Positions 24,409-39,689 of a stretch of 64,000 bases of DNA are shown piece by piece; the first letter of the stretch is position 1, and each line of letters opens with the position of its first letter. Under the pieces are notes generated by a model that was not told the DNA's origin, did not search any database, and was given only the letters and a program-made list of their open reading frames with translations. The position numbers were made by a program, and so were the translations under genes. The stretch is from Muscardinus avellanarius (lineage: Eukaryota > Chordata > Mammalia > Rodentia > Gliridae): NCBI GenBank assembly GCA_963383645.1, contig OY726572.1:23691292-23755291 (forward strand), written 5' to 3'.

Positions 24409-25987
24409 GAAACCTTAGTTGGCTTTAGAGATAGCAGGGGTCCTCTCCCTCAGCTCTGGGCTAAGGGAAGATTTCTTTCTCCTGTGCTCTAATTAAGACA
24501 TTTGGCTTAATTCTTAGTGTAATGCAGCGGAGTGATCTGTAAGCGACCCAAAGACCATAGCCCTTCACATTGAAAATAAGTTTGCTTAACTCTTCTGTTG
24601 AATAAGCACCAGGCTAGAGTCTGGCTTCCTGTGGCCTGTCCTCTGGAGTGGCTGGCCGTGAGGTAGGTTTAAAGTCAGTTCTTCTTGGCTCATCATCCAC
24701 CCTCCTACCTCTCTCGCTCTCCCTGGTTTCTGTGAGCTCATCCGAGCCAGTGAAGTGCACGCTGCTCCGCTTCCTCATTTGTGGAATGGGGGAGATTTCA
24801 CGGGGGCAATTGCAAAGAGGCTTTGCAACCCTCAACATACGGGGGATTCTTATTACAGTGATGCTAGTTTAGGTATATGAGATGATTGCTGATAGGCTGT
24901 AGGCTGCTGCCAGAGCTAGGGTCCTCCTGGGCTTTCAGATGTACTGTCAACCTCAGGGGGACTCACAGGGTGGGCGACAGTGTCATCTCCTCTCAAGGGG
25001 CCTGGGAAAGCCCCTCTATAGACACATTGAAGCTATATAGAGGTAAGTGGTTATTGATCTGTTTGGAAGGGCAGCAGGGCAAAGGGGCTTTGGGTGGATT
25101 GGAAGAGGGTGTTCCAAGGTCCATGCAGGGAGGGGAGAGGAGAAACAGCATCTGCTTACTTAGACCCCAGCCACTGAGCAGGGCAATGGCTCGGGTGGAG
25201 CAGAGGCCAAGTTCTCTAGATTCAGGATCCTTGGTCTTGGTCTTGGAATCATCACACAAATCCAATAATGGTCCTAGCAGCCACAGTGTAGTAGAAATTG
25301 CATATGGTGTTCACCGAGCACCTAGGCATGTCTAGACCCAGGAGGGGCAGTTTTTAATCCCTCATCTCACTTGTTTCTCCCTACAGTCCTGTAGAGGAGT
25401 CTGAAGCTGAGAAGAGCAAGGTGGCCTTCTCAGGGTCCCTGACCCCAAGCTCCTGCTCTTCCCACTGACCCTCACTGCCTGCTGAGGCTCCTTTTGCCCC
25501 ATGCTGCTCTGACTTGTGTCAGGTGTCAGTGTCACCCTGCAGGAGCTAGAGGGTTACTTTGCTTCCTGCTGGGCCCCAAATTATGTCCTTCTGAGCAGAG
25601 AGGGGACAACCCACATGGATGTCATACATCCTGCATGAGGTCCTGACCGTGGTCGGGGTGTAGGAGGAAGGCATTTCCTGGAGACTCACTGTATGTGCAG
25701 AGAACAGTGAATGTGAAAATAATCCCTGGCAAGACCAGCAGGGTTTGCTCTTAATTTAGGCAAGCAGCAAAGTCTGGTCTGGGGCTGGGCTTCCTTTCTT
25801 CTGAATGAGGAACATTGTGTCGCTGCATAAATATTCAAGCATCATATGAGATGGGGACTGGACATCTACGGGAACTCTGCCTGATGGGTATCTTGGTTCT
25901 TAAATACCTGACCAAAGCTGCTTGGGCTTGGTGAGAGGGATGATGCTACCCTGGAATTCCCTGTCGCTTGGCACTGATCCTCAGTTA

Positions 25988-26164
25988 TTGATTTTTATTT
26001 TTTACTCTTGAGGATTGAACCTAGCGGTGTTTCTACCTCCAAGCTACACCCTCAGCCATTTATTTGTTTGGTCTTGCTAAGTTGCTGAGGCTGGCCTCAA
26101 ACCTGTGGTCCTCTGTCTCAGCCTCTCAAGTACTAGGATTACAGGTGTGCACCACTGCTCTCGG
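25988..26164 (-). mobile_element. B1-ID SINE
   Basis: Antisense: TTGAGGATTGAACCTAGCGG, GTTGCTGAGGCTGGCCTCAA and AGTACTAGGATTACAGGTGT. The ID half is shortened. Confidence 0.85.
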
Positions 26165-28868
26165 CTTCCGCAGCTCTGTATCCAGAGCGTTTCCACAACC
26201 ACCACAGTGCTTGTGCAGCACTGCTGGGTTATATGAGGGCAGAGGTGGTCCCAGGTTGACCCTGACATGTTCTTCTACTGGTCAGCAGCTAGCTGAAGAA
26301 TGGTTAGTAGAGAGAAGGGAAGGGCGCAGCCTTTGATGACTCCCAAGTCTCCACATCCCTCTCTGACTTCTCACCTTCGCTCCAGTCGGAGCATCCCAGG
26401 GGCCTGGAGAATGTCATGATATGTGACATTCTTTTGCAAAAGGTAGACTGAACCCGGGAAATAACCTTATTTAGGTCCAAGCCTACGAAGCCTTGGAGTA
26501 GCTTCTCCTTCCTGATTAGCTGGCATTAGTTAGCTCACGTGGGGTCACACACGTTGGAAAAATGACACTTAAGTCTCACAGCAATGCTCCTTGGTCACAA
26601 ATGGGGCGATTTGCTACAACTGCCTTCAGTGGGGAGGGATGCATGGTGGTGCCTGATGTTGACCAGTGTTAATCCCCTAACCCCTGAAATAAAAAGGAAC
26701 CATCTGTCCCTGTCCCAACAGGGTGGTGTGATAGAACATGAAGTTCAGAGCCCAGATCCGGGTTTGGTCTTGATTTGTATCTGCTGGTTTGGGTCTGGGG
26801 TGCATTTCTTTCCTGTTCTGCTAAGATGGATTGCTTGAGGCCCCTGACATGTAGGATTTTCTCTGTATAGTGACCTGAATCAAATGCTGAATCGAATCTT
26901 CTTGCTCCCCCCACCTCCCAGCCACCCTGCTGAGGTTCTGGCAGGGGCTGTGGAGGGCACAGCCCTTCTGTTTTAATTTTTTCCTCTACCCCAAGCCATC
27001 TTACAATTACGATTACTCTTATCCTTCTTTTTTTACCCTTCAACAGGGGATTTTGCCATTGAGTTTATGATAAAGTTTAAAAACACACCAGTTACAGAAA
27101 TTCCTCTCCTCTTCCCATCCTGAAAGTCCTATTTGTCCACCCCGGGGGAAGCAGATTGAGCTTGAATAAGCCCCATCGATACAGCCAGGACTCTCACCCT
27201 GTCTTGTTTCTGAGTCGCACTGGGAGGCTGGAGGGAAAGGAAGGGCCTCATTTCCAGGAATGATCAGCTGCACCCTCAAAAGTGTCACAGAGTCAACCAG
27301 AGAGCAGTTTGCTGAAGACTTCCCTGGCCTCTAGCCTTCAAGGCCCTGTCTCCATAGGGGACTCCTCAGTGGGATTTCATGCAGGGCTTAATGGATGGCA
27401 AAGGCCAATTCCAGATACAGGTCTCCTCCTCTCCATGTCCCTCTGGGCCACATTTGCTGGCTCCCCCCACCCCGCCCCAGGGCTAGCAGACCCTAGGAGC
27501 CCCATGGTTGCCTTCTACACTGAACTCTGTGGCCCCCAGCAGTGAATCAAAGCTACTCCTGTTACCACTGGGCTGACTGAAGGTCTGGAAGGTCTGGGCT
27601 GTGTTTCTTGAGGCTGGCATGCGTGTATTCACATGTGGAGGGAAGGTAAGAAAACCGACCATCACAAAAATGGGTGGGTCACACCCCGCTTTCTGGGTCC
27701 CTTGCATCTTTGCAGCTCACAGAAAAGAAAAAAAAAAAACAGCTTCCATGATTAGGAGGGGAAAGAAAGCAAGGGACCCCCCCTCTCCTGGCCCCTGCCC
27801 AGGCCTTGTTCTGGCTTGAGAACACAGTTTAAATTATTCTAGTCACAAGCCGGCTATTCAAATAAAACAGACTTTCAAACCACACGGGGCTTGTAGAGAC
27901 AGTCGGGCTTCCAGGAGTGTGAAAGGCAGGGGGAGGGGCGGAGACAGCCCCCCGCTACTCTTCATCCTCTTTATTACCAGCAGCTGCGATGCTAGACACA
28001 TCGGAGGGTGTCTCAAAGCCCAGGCGGACTGGAGCAGGTCTGACAACAAGCAAGTGCATGAAAGCCACCGCAAGGGTCCCCTCCCTGGCGGCAACTTTAA
28101 TTATTTGAGCTAGAGCTTGGTGAAATAAAAATAAAAATAAAATCAGAATATGTGGTAAGTGGCTCTCCGGTTTCCTGTAGAGAATAGCTTGCGGGGAGGG
28201 GGAAACCCAAAACCTGCACAATGTTCGCTCTGTTTGCGGCTGGCCGAGGCAGAGGTCTTTAAATATTCATGCCTCGTGTGCAACTGTGCAGAGACAGGGA
28301 GGAGGCAGCGCCTGCAGCAGCGGCTGGCCAGGGAGAGGTGGCAGCGGTGGCTGCAAGCTGGCGACTGGAGAAAGGAGGTGGGAGCTGGTGAGCTTCTGGA
28401 ATGCCCTGGAAGTTGGGTTGGGCACAGGTGCCCTCTGTCTCCTTTGTGGGTGGGGGTCTGTCTTGGCTCCATGCTCTCCCAGCCCCTCTGTCTCCTCCAT
28501 TTCCACTCCATCTTTTCTAACCTGTTTCCTGACCCATCTGCCTAAAAGGCAAGTTAAGTCACACTATTTGGAGCCGCAGGGAAGGAGGGAAACTTTCTGA
28601 GTGGGCTCAGAATGAATTTTGGGCACAGTTGACGAGCAAACCTACAGCTGAGGGATCTCAAGTTCCAGCGCTCAACCAAACCAGCAAGGGCTGGAAATAC
28701 AGAGTCCTGGCCCCACTCAGTGATGTATTTCAAGGGGTCAGGGCCAGGGCTCAAGGATCCCTATTTATCACATTTCTCTAGTGATTGCAGGTGGGTACAC
28801 AGACTCACTAGGTAAGCTCGCGCCTAGGTTTTATTTATTTATTTATTTATTCATTTATTCATTTATTT

Positions 28869-29033
28869 AGGTGGTGGAAACCTTCTACCTCTGGGTTACA
28901 CTCCCAGACCTATTTTATATTTTATTTGGAAACAGGGACTCTTAAGCCAGCGAGGCTGGCTTCGAACCTGTGTGATCCTCCTGTCTCCGCCTCCCAAGCA
29001 TGGGGATTACAAGCGTGCGCCACCACACCCGGC
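28869..29033 (-). mobile_element. B1-ID SINE, deleted subfamily
   Basis: Antisense: GGTGGTGGAAACCTTCTACC and TTAAGCCAGCGAGGCTGGC, the linked subfamily marks. A (TTTA)n tail occupies about 28828-28868. Confidence 0.9.
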
Positions 29034-30789
29034 ATTGCTCCTAGGTTTTAAAGGATATTCTTTGAAGACAATACCAGTTCTCCTATGGGAAGCCACTGAT
29101 GATTGTGGGGTTTCTTAAAGGAGCATTTTGAGATGATCTGCCACAAATTAATTTTCTAGAGACCAGGAATGGTCTGAGTTTAGAGAAAGATGCTCTCTGG
29201 TGGGCATCAGCCCTGGAGCTCAGTCCCTGAAGGCAGGGACTCTCACCAGGGACCTTTCCCCAAAGCTCTACGTAGCATTCAAGCTTCCTACCTTTAGTCC
29301 ACAAAGCCCACAGAGGCCACTGGAGGGTTGGTGGGGCTCGAGGTCCCTGAGTTAACCTCACACAGTGTCTTTACCACTTGAGTTTGGCCAACCTGAGAGA
29401 AGAAAATCAACTTCTCGCTTCTGTCTTTAGGATTTGGATAAAATAAATGGTGGGGCTTACAAACCTGGAAACATATTTCTATTTCATTTCATTTTGTTTT
29501 GTTTTTCTTTCTAATCAAACCATTGAACCCAACATTAGAAATTCACAGGCCCATCAGCATTAGACGAATGATCTGAAAACCTGAATGTAAAATAATGTAA
29601 CTATATCTAAATATAAGTAATGTAAATGCAGGAGGGACTCCTTCCCTCCTTTCATTTTGCTTGCTGAGCCGAGTTCTAGAAAAGGGCAGGAAATAGCAGA
29701 AATAGCCTAAAGCAAATTTGACTCGAGGAAAAATAAAGCAGGCCAGTAAAAGAACACACCTGTTACAGCTATTGATCAACTCAAAGGTTATCAGAGAAGT
29801 GATGGAGTATTAGAAAAATATCACTTTTACCTTGACATTTCTTTTTCTGAAATTAGGCTCATATTAAATCCAGTGAAGAATACATTTAAAGACCAAATGC
29901 TTTTAAGGATCCTCCTGTCCTCTCAGGTGGGCCAACCATCTGTCCTCATTCAGATTTCCTCTTAAGAAGCCTCCTTGTCTGGGTACCTGCTCTGAGGCAG
30001 CCAAGAAATATCAACAATGACTGTTCTCCCACCATCTGCATGAGATAACAGGGTTCCTCAAATACAATTTAATTTAACGAATCTATTTATTTCTGGCTAG
30101 ACTTCTTCCAAAAAGGATTAAAGGTGGCTGAGCAATACATAAAATATAAACTAGAACAGAGTGAGAAAGAAGGGAAACGCAGAGTTATAAAATCAAACCA
30201 GGAGCGAGGCGGCTGCCAGCTGTATAGCATGAAGTCTTGTTTGCTTAGACAAGGGGGAGCCTCAGCTTTAATTTAACCATTCCTCTAATTTAAAAAATTC
30301 ATTTGTACGCTTTGCCATTCTTCTCTCTTTTATGCCTGTGAGTTTTTATTTCACAAGACACCTGGAAGGCTTGACTCTCGCCCCTTAGCAGGAGGGCTGC
30401 TATCTCTACCTCTGCAGGCTGAAGTCTCTCCTCCCAGCCCAAGAAGAGAAGTGAGGGGCTCAGTTTCACTGTGTCCACAGCTTGAAAGGAAACACATTGC
30501 TCAGAGGTGCCCAGCTATTACTGAAGCTAGGCCGGGTAAGAATTGCTCCTGTGAGCTTCCAAAGAGAGGACTTGCCAGGTCTGATCTACGCGTTGGCTCT
30601 CTACTGTGTGCGAGGTGTGGGTATGGATGCCGTGGAGTGTGTAGAGATGCCCAAGGCAAGGCTTGTCCTCCAAGAGCCAACAGTACGACTTTTTGCTAAC
30701 TTCCTTTCCTCCCCCCATTCATTTATACAGGTTTCCAGGCACTGTTAGCTGTTTATCTTAGTGCCCACTCTGTGCCAGATTTTCTTCTA

Positions 30790-30960
30790 TGCCTTTATGT
30801 ATATGAAACTAATGAATTTTACCTCTTTGCGGACGCTATTAATGTCTCCTCCACTTTGCAGTTGGGAAAACTAAGGTGCTGGGAAATAAATGAACTATCC
30901 TTGTTTGGATAGTTCATACTATGCAGTCAATCAGGGTAGAACCTGCTTTGGACTCAGGTC
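30790..30960 (-). mobile_element. MIR relic
   Basis: TCCACTTTGCAGTTGGGAAA and ACTAAGGTGCTGGGAAATAA, then AGAACCTGCTTTGGACTCAG, fit an antisense MIR. Confidence 0.5.
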
Positions 30961-31198
30961 ATTGATTCCAGAGTTCAGGAGCTTAATTGTTGGGTCATGT
31001 TGGGGTCCAAAGTGTATTTCATGGGCCCTAAAGAATATGATCATCTGCAAAGAAACTTGAATCCAGGCCTCTGGTCCCCATGCCAAAGAGATAACAGCTC
31101 TAGGAACTCTTTGGAGGAGTGGCTTTGGAGTGCCTGATAGAATGCCATTGATGTCTTTGAGAAATTTATGTAAATAAAAGTTTCCACGACTTATAATT

Positions 31199-31405
31199 AT
31201 TTTTGTGGTACTGAGAATGGAACCCAGGGGACTTCTACCTCTGAGCTATACCCCCAGACCTATTATTTTTATTCTTTATTTTTAAACAGGGTCTTACTGA
31301 GTTGCAAAGGGCCTCATTAAGTATCTAAGGCTAGCTGTGAACCACAATCCTCTTATCTCAGCCTCCCAAATGCTGGGATTACAAGCGTGTGCCACCACAC
31401 CTGGC
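31199..31405 (-). mobile_element. B1-ID SINE
   Basis: Antisense: TGGTACTGAGAATGGAACCC, AGTTGCAAAGGGCCTCATTA and AATGCTGGGATTACAAGCGT. It carries the fuller B1 linker (TTGCAAAGGGCCTC form). Confidence 0.9.
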
Positions 31406-31484
31406 TCATTACTTATAATACTTAAAATGCATTATAAGATCTTGGTATTTTCAAAAAGGATTCTGTAGAAAGTCTTTTGTAAAT

Positions 31485-32009
31485 TGTCGGGGCCCACTCG
31501 GCAGGACCGAGGTGGCACCCAGGCTTGTTGCCAGCATGGACTCAAGATGGCGCCTGGGCTTGCAGCCAAGTCACGAGGCTCACGAGGCTGGCGGTGCCCT
31601 GAGCCTGCGCAGTGAGCCCTATCAGGCGCCTTACGGATGATTAGTGACGCAGCGCCTCGTGCTACCACCTGCCCGCCCAGGAGAAGGTTAAAAAGCGCGC
31701 ATGCCCTAGCGGGCAGAGAGAAGAGGGTTGGTGGACAGGAAGAGCAGTTCCTTGGCGGACTGCTCCGGGCTCCGAGCTGGGACGGACATGTTCACAAAGC
31801 CACCACTGTGACCGGTGTGTGCTGCAGCAGAGATGTAGAGTGCCAGAAGGAGGGTTGGTGAAGTGATGAGGGAGAGGATAGAAGACTGATGTTGTTTTTA
31901 CCTGAGAGGGCGTTGAGAGAGCATTAAAGAGGAATGGAAACTGTATAAGAACCTGGGGTAATAAAACTGCTTGAGGAAGATCGAGTAAGAGTTGTCACTG
32001 CGACCGACA
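31485..32009 (+). mobile_element. Solo LTR of an ERV2 (IAP/ERVK-like) endogenous retrovirus
   Basis: A 525-bp unit beginning TGTCGGGGCCC and ending CGACCGACA, flanked by a perfect 6-bp duplication GTAAAT (31479-31484 and 32010-32015). TG...CA ends with 6-bp duplications are the hallmark of class II (ERVK/IAP-type) proviruses. Inside are AAGATGGCG (31544, YY1-like), a GC-rich promoter-like part, a TATA-like TTAAAAAG near 31688 and AATAAAA at 31960. No internal retroviral genes are present, so it is a recombined solo LTR. It points plus, antisense to ALK, and occupies intron 8 positions +306 to +830. Confidence 0.9.
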
Positions 32010-32287
32010 GTAAATCATTGTTATTCTCCCAGTTATGCCTTGGGAAGTATTTTGGGGCTGGCATAAAATAAGGCCCTACTGCAAATCATTCAGTGTGCCC
32101 GAGTATGAGTGTTTAAGGTAAGATTCTCTGAAGATGAGGCTTTACCATATTGGTGGATGCCATCTGCCTGAAACATGGCAAAAATGGCCCTCTTGTCCCG
32201 CCAGGAGATCAATGGACCCAGCCATCCATGTGATGTTCATAATTGCGTGGGTTTATTTGGAAGTACCAAGGGTGTGAGTAGCAGTCA

Positions 32288-34816
<2,529 letters not shown>

Positions 34817-35090
34817 TCATTTCCAGGACTGCTGGAGGCAAAACGCCAAAGTCGAGTCAAATTAGCTGGCGTAACCAAATGATCTTCGCTTGTAACAGCT
34901 CCCCAGCTAGAACACTGCATGTCTAATGATACTGACCCCCGCGAGGAGAAGCCCCCGAGTCCCAGCTCGGGCACGTGCTGGCTTACCGTCTTCTGATCTT
35001 CAGAAGACGAAACAGCAATAATATTAGCAATTTCAAAGGATGGTTATTATTAGTCCAGTTTTGTAGATTAAAAAAGAGCAGCTCAGGATT

Positions 35091-35256
35091 TTTATTTGTG
35101 TATGTGGTTCTGGGAATGGAACCCAAGGACATTCTACCTCTGAGCTACACCCCTAATCTTCTCTTTCTTTTTTTATTTAAACAGGGCTTCACTAAGTTGC
35201 TGGCCTCGAACCTGTGATCCTCCTGTCTCAGCCTTCCAAATACAATGATTATAGGC
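35091..35256 (-). mobile_element. B1-ID SINE
   Basis: Antisense: GTTCTGGGAATGGAACCCAA, CTACCTCTGAGCTACACCCC, TTGCTGGCCTCGAACCTGTG. It is shortened at its B1 head. Confidence 0.85.
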
Positions 35257-36659
35257 AGAAATGTTAAACCACATGAACCTGAGCTGCACAAGGTCAGACA
35301 GCTGGCAGGTAGCCCAGCTTGGACTCAAACCCAGATGACTGCTTCTCAACTCTGACCTTAATCCACCACAATTGTGACCGCAGAAGAAGGCAAGGTATAA
35401 CTCGCCAGAACCCGTTTCTAATAGCTGGCACAATGACCAGAGCGTGGAGGGCAGGGGTAGTGTCAGCGGGGTTGATTTGGGTCTCTCTGATCACCCCGCC
35501 TGCAGAGACAAGTACTAGAACTTAACACCTTCCACATTCACTCTTTCATTTCTCTTGCAGGTAAGCGAAGCTCCGTGGCTGGTCCTGGCAGTGGAATGTG
35601 AGTGGAAGCGGTGCGTGACTCCTCTGGATCAGTCTCTCTTGCCCTGCGTTAGTGAGCGAGGCATTCTTGCTCCTGTGTTCTTGTTCCGCTGTGATGGTGG
35701 TGGGCACTGGACAGGGCCTGCCAATGTTATGTGAAGCTACTGAGGGTAAGATAGCTTGTCACTGCAGCATCACCTGGCCTGCTTAGACACTGCCAGTCGC
35801 CGTGGACTCTAAACCACCTGCAGGCTCTGCAGAAAGGGCCCATGATCCTTTGCTCCACACCAGACTGGCCCGAGTTGTCATTGAAGAGACCACATTTGGC
35901 TGTCAGGCCCGTGTTATCCCCAGCTGTCCAAAGAAGGAGGAGAGAAGGAGAAGGGGGCTAGATGCTCACTCTCTGCTGCATCCTCTGAGATCAGCTCTGG
36001 CGGGGAGCGGGGATATCAGCTGCAGGAGTTAGCGGGCCATTCTGGGCTATTCTGACAGCACCCAGGGGCTGCAGGCCACGCTGTGAAGAAGCAGCCGGCC
36101 TCCATCTCCACACAGGGGAAGGAAATCTCTAGCTGAGACCCGCACGCCATGTCCTTCCTCTGTCTCAGCCTCTTGGCAGCAGGTAGGCTGCCAAAGAGGG
36201 CCTTAACGCTTCCTGGTGGTGACAGCACCTTAGTGAATTATTACTCATTTCCCCCTGATTCTCTGTGCATTTCACACAGAGGCAGAATTATAAATTAAAA
36301 CAGGCTGTCACTGACTTTGAGCATCTCTTCCCATTTATACCCCCCTGAAGAAATCATTTCGCCCCAAGTCCCGCATGTTCCTCTGATTAAAAATCCAAAC
36401 GCTAAGGAGATCTTTCTGTTTTATTTTTTACTCCCCCACCCAAGGGATCCCACATCCACTTCTCCTGCAGAAACCAACTGGTGTCTGGAAGTGACCTTCC
36501 CCAACATTCTTCACAAGGGTACGTTGAAAACCAAGGACTGCGATAAAAGATGCGGGCAGGGCTGGGCTGGGGGCTGCCCAGCCCGTCACTCAGGAGGCGG
36601 AGGGAGGACTCAGCCTGACTTTGGGATGCTGGTGCCACAACAGCCCTAGGACCCTGACC

Positions 36660-36790
36660 CGCAGCCTTACTGCTCCCTGCTGTGTGACTTCAGCAAGTCG
36701 CCTCTTTTCTTAGAGTCTCACATCACTTAACTGTAAAATGGGGTCATATTAGTGTCTATTACAGGGTAGGTTGTAGAACAAAAATAAGGG
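36660..36790 (+). mobile_element. MIR relic
   Basis: GCTGTGTGACTTCAGCAAGT and ACTGTAAAATGGGGTCATAT are a sense MIR core. Confidence 0.6.
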
Positions 36791-37514
36791 AGTGTAGAAA
36801 CACCTTGTTACACAGCCAATAGAAAGTGGTGGTGTGGCATTAGTTATCATTCACATCTGAGCTAGGGGACCTCATTGGGAAAACTGTTCAAACAGCCAAC
36901 ACCATTTGGGGGGTGTCCCTGGGCTGCCTCTCTGGAAGGGTCTCACGGGGGCTGCCCGTGTGGCAGCTCTGCCCATGCTCCACACCAGGACAGGAATTAG
37001 GAAAGCCCTCGGTATTCTCTGTCTTCTAGAGACACATCCTTGTCCTTGCTGGGGAAGGATCTTGGGTGAGCTGGGGTTGGAAGCCCTGTTTCTTTTTGGT
37101 TGACTGAATAAAGGGAGAGGAGGCAGGCAAAAGAGCAGGACAGGTTAACAGTCACTTTATGCGACAATTAAAACCTTGAAGGGAGGAAGGAGCAAGAGGA
37201 CTATTTTAAGCCACAGGGCAGCAGTGCCCAGCAAGACCGGCCTCAGGAGGGAGCCTCCTTGCAGATTAAGTTGAATTGGGGAAATTTCTGTGAAGGTCTG
37301 CTGTGGAGGGCAAGGCAGGGCCAGGGAATAGGTCTGATGGGGTCAACCCATTCTTCTCTCATTCACTCTTAGCACCTACGGAGTGCTCGGCACACTGTAG
37401 GACTTCAGTGTTGATGCGCAGAATTAAATGGAGGCAGGTTCAATCCTCTAATTTCTTGTCCCTCAAAATGAGATCCAAAGACGAGCTGCACCCACCTTGC
37501 CCCTGAAACTATTA

Positions 37515-37622
37515 GAAGTGAGGATTCTCAGGTGACTCCCAGCCCACTGATTTAGAATGTGTGTTATTAACAAGCTCCCCAGGTAATTGCTACGCGCCTT
37601 CATATCTGAGAGGCAACGCTCT
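37515..37622 (+). mobile_element. MER5-type hAT relic, partial
   Basis: TTATTAACAAGCTCCCCAGG followed by TAATTGCTACGCG matches the second half of MER5-type elements. Confidence 0.5.
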
Positions 37623-37859
37623 AACCCGCCCCCTTCCTGGGCTGCAGCCAGGTATCTCATTGGCTGCCTGGCAAATCAGGCTGTGTGGGGGTCAATCAAT
37701 CCCGCGACATCGGGCAATTATGACACCTGATTCCCATCTAAAAGAGACAAATTGTCAGAGTCACAAAGATGTGACCTCAGCCACAGCCGCAGGAGCTGCC
37801 AAGTAGAGAAACTCTAGACCAGGAGACACTACTTCTTTTCCTTCCTGTGTGACAACTCT

Positions 37860-38082
37860 GTTTAACATTTTTGATAAATATGTGTTATACGTTTCTTTGA
37901 AAATATGGAGTCATGGAAAAAATGCTAGAAGAAATACATCAAAATGTAATGGTTGTCTCTGAATGTCTGACAGGGAAGGATTATGGGCCATAGTTACTTT
38001 CTCTTGTGTACTTTTCTAGGTTTTCCAAGTATTTAATAACCAGAATGTTTAATTTTATAATAAAGAAATAAGCTTTTTTTAA

Positions 38083-38084
<2 letters not shown>
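37860..38084 (+). mobile_element. Old L1-type 3'UTR relic
   Basis: GGTTGTCTCTGAATGTCTGAC, GTGTACTTTTCTAGGTTTTC and CAGAATGTTTAATTTTATAA resemble the same L1M-type ending as 22090-22400. A (CAA)n tract replaces the poly(A) tail. Confidence 0.45.

Positions 38085-38121
<37 letters not shown>
38085..38121. repeat. (CAA)n microsatellite
   Basis: About 12 ACA/CAA units following the poly(A)-like end of an L1-type relic. Confidence 0.93.
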
Positions 38122-38354
38122 CCACCTGTTTTTGCCTGGCAGGAAGTGTATCCCCACACTGCAGGTTATTGAGTCCAGGGAGCAGGAAGATCCCTCTGCC
38201 ATAGCCCATCAGGGAATGAAGCCGAGACCCCTGGCCCCCAAAGCCATTGTTCAGGACACACAGGGAATCTAGCAGACACCCTTCAGTGGGTCAAGGCAGC
38301 TGACATGTCTTGCTGAGACTTGGAGATGCTTTTAATTAAAAAATGCAGAGGTGT

Positions 38355-38480
38355 TGATAGGTATTATGCTACAGATGAGGAAACTGGGACCCTGACAGTA
38401 GAGGCCAATGACCTGCTCCTTTCTCCTTCCAACATGAAAAGGAGGTGGCAGAGCCCTGGACCTGCCTGGCTCTTCCCTTT
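38355..38480 (-). mobile_element. MIR relic
   Basis: ACAGATGAGGAAACTGGGAC followed by AGGTGGCAGAGCCCTGGACC fits an antisense MIR. Confidence 0.55.
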
Positions 38481-39154
38481 GTCCTGGATGAGTCTATAGC
38501 TAGGTTTAGTGCTTAGCACACAGCCAAATGCTGGAAACTCATACAACGGGTGAGTCCAGCCTGCAGTGGTCCAGGGTGTGTACTATGAAGTTACTCTGTC
38601 GGAATCTGAGCCGAGCCACTGGGCAGGGGTCCGATCACGCACCATCACCTCAGCTCCCGGCCCTCTGAGAGGGGCATGGCAGTGCCCCTAGGACTCTGGG
38701 GAGCATGAAGTTAGTACCCGAGGAGCAGTACGGGACAGCAAATACTCCATCAGTGTTAGCTGGCACGAGTGCTGATATCTTCATGGGGAGGGTTTCTGGA
38801 ATCAACAGAGTGATTGAAAGGGTAAAATGGCAAAAATGCCAGAGAGAAGGGGGCTCACAGATCAGGAAAAGGATACCTGTGAAGAGTTCTGCCAAGACCA
38901 GAGTGGGAAAAGATGGTAGCAACTCTCCTCCTGAACTGATTCCCTCCTAGCAACTGAGTTGGTGGGAGGACAGGGCCGTCCTCAGGGTGCAGTGCCATGA
39001 TGGCAGCTGGTCAGCAGTTTTTCAAGTACACCTGAAAGGCCCCTGGGTCCCAGGGTTCTGCCCTCAGTGTCCACGCTGGGCTCCCCTGAAGCTTGGACCT
39101 GGCCTGGAAATTCATGAGGGCAAGCTCTGAAGTGCTAGGAAAGTGCCCACGGTA

Positions 39155-39310
39155 AGGGCCTGGATCCCGAAGGCTCAGTGCTCTAATCATAGCTCTGCCC
39201 TGGGCATGCTGTGTGACCCGGAACAAATCAATTACCTTCTCTGCGCCTCCTTTCTCCCAGCTGTATATCAGGGCATGGCCTGCCCCACCTGTGTTCCAGC
39301 TGGGATATGG
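39155..39310 (+). mobile_element. MIR relic
   Basis: CATAGCTCTGCCCTGGGCAT, GTGTGACCCGGAACAAATCA and CCTTCTCTGCGCCTCC give a sense MIR core. Confidence 0.55.
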
Positions 39311-39600
39311 GTATCAAAAACCTTTAAACAGGTAATTGTGAAATCACACAGCTCAGAGGCACTGCTGGAATCACTGCAGACACAAATAACTAGAGTGACA
39401 CACACAGACTGTTGCCCTGGGCATTGTGGGCCAGCCGCCTGCGTTTAGGGCCACGTGTGTGGTTAGAATTCTGTGAGCAAGGCCAGGAGCAGAACAGAGC
39501 AGGACAAGCAAAGCGACTCCTGAGTTTTATCTAAAACATCTCACAATTCCACTATAATTGCAAAACTTCATTGGAAAGCTTCATATAAAATAAGATCTAT

Positions 39601-39689
39601 TATTATTTTTATTTTAATCTTTTTTTGCAGTACTGGGGATGGAACCCAGGGGCATTCTACCTCTGAGCTACACTCCCAGGCCTATTTTT
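39601..39689 (-). mobile_element. B1-ID SINE, ID half (split by the composite retroposon)
   Basis: Antisense ID half CAGTACTGGGGATGGAACCC to GAGCTACACTCCCAGGCC. The copy is interrupted here and resumes at 41287; the last 16 bases are the left target-site duplication. Confidence 0.92.

Noticed and set aside
31637..31861. Small protein encoded in the LTR
   Set aside because: It lies in LTR promoter sequence and resembles no viral protein. No internal proviral genes are present.
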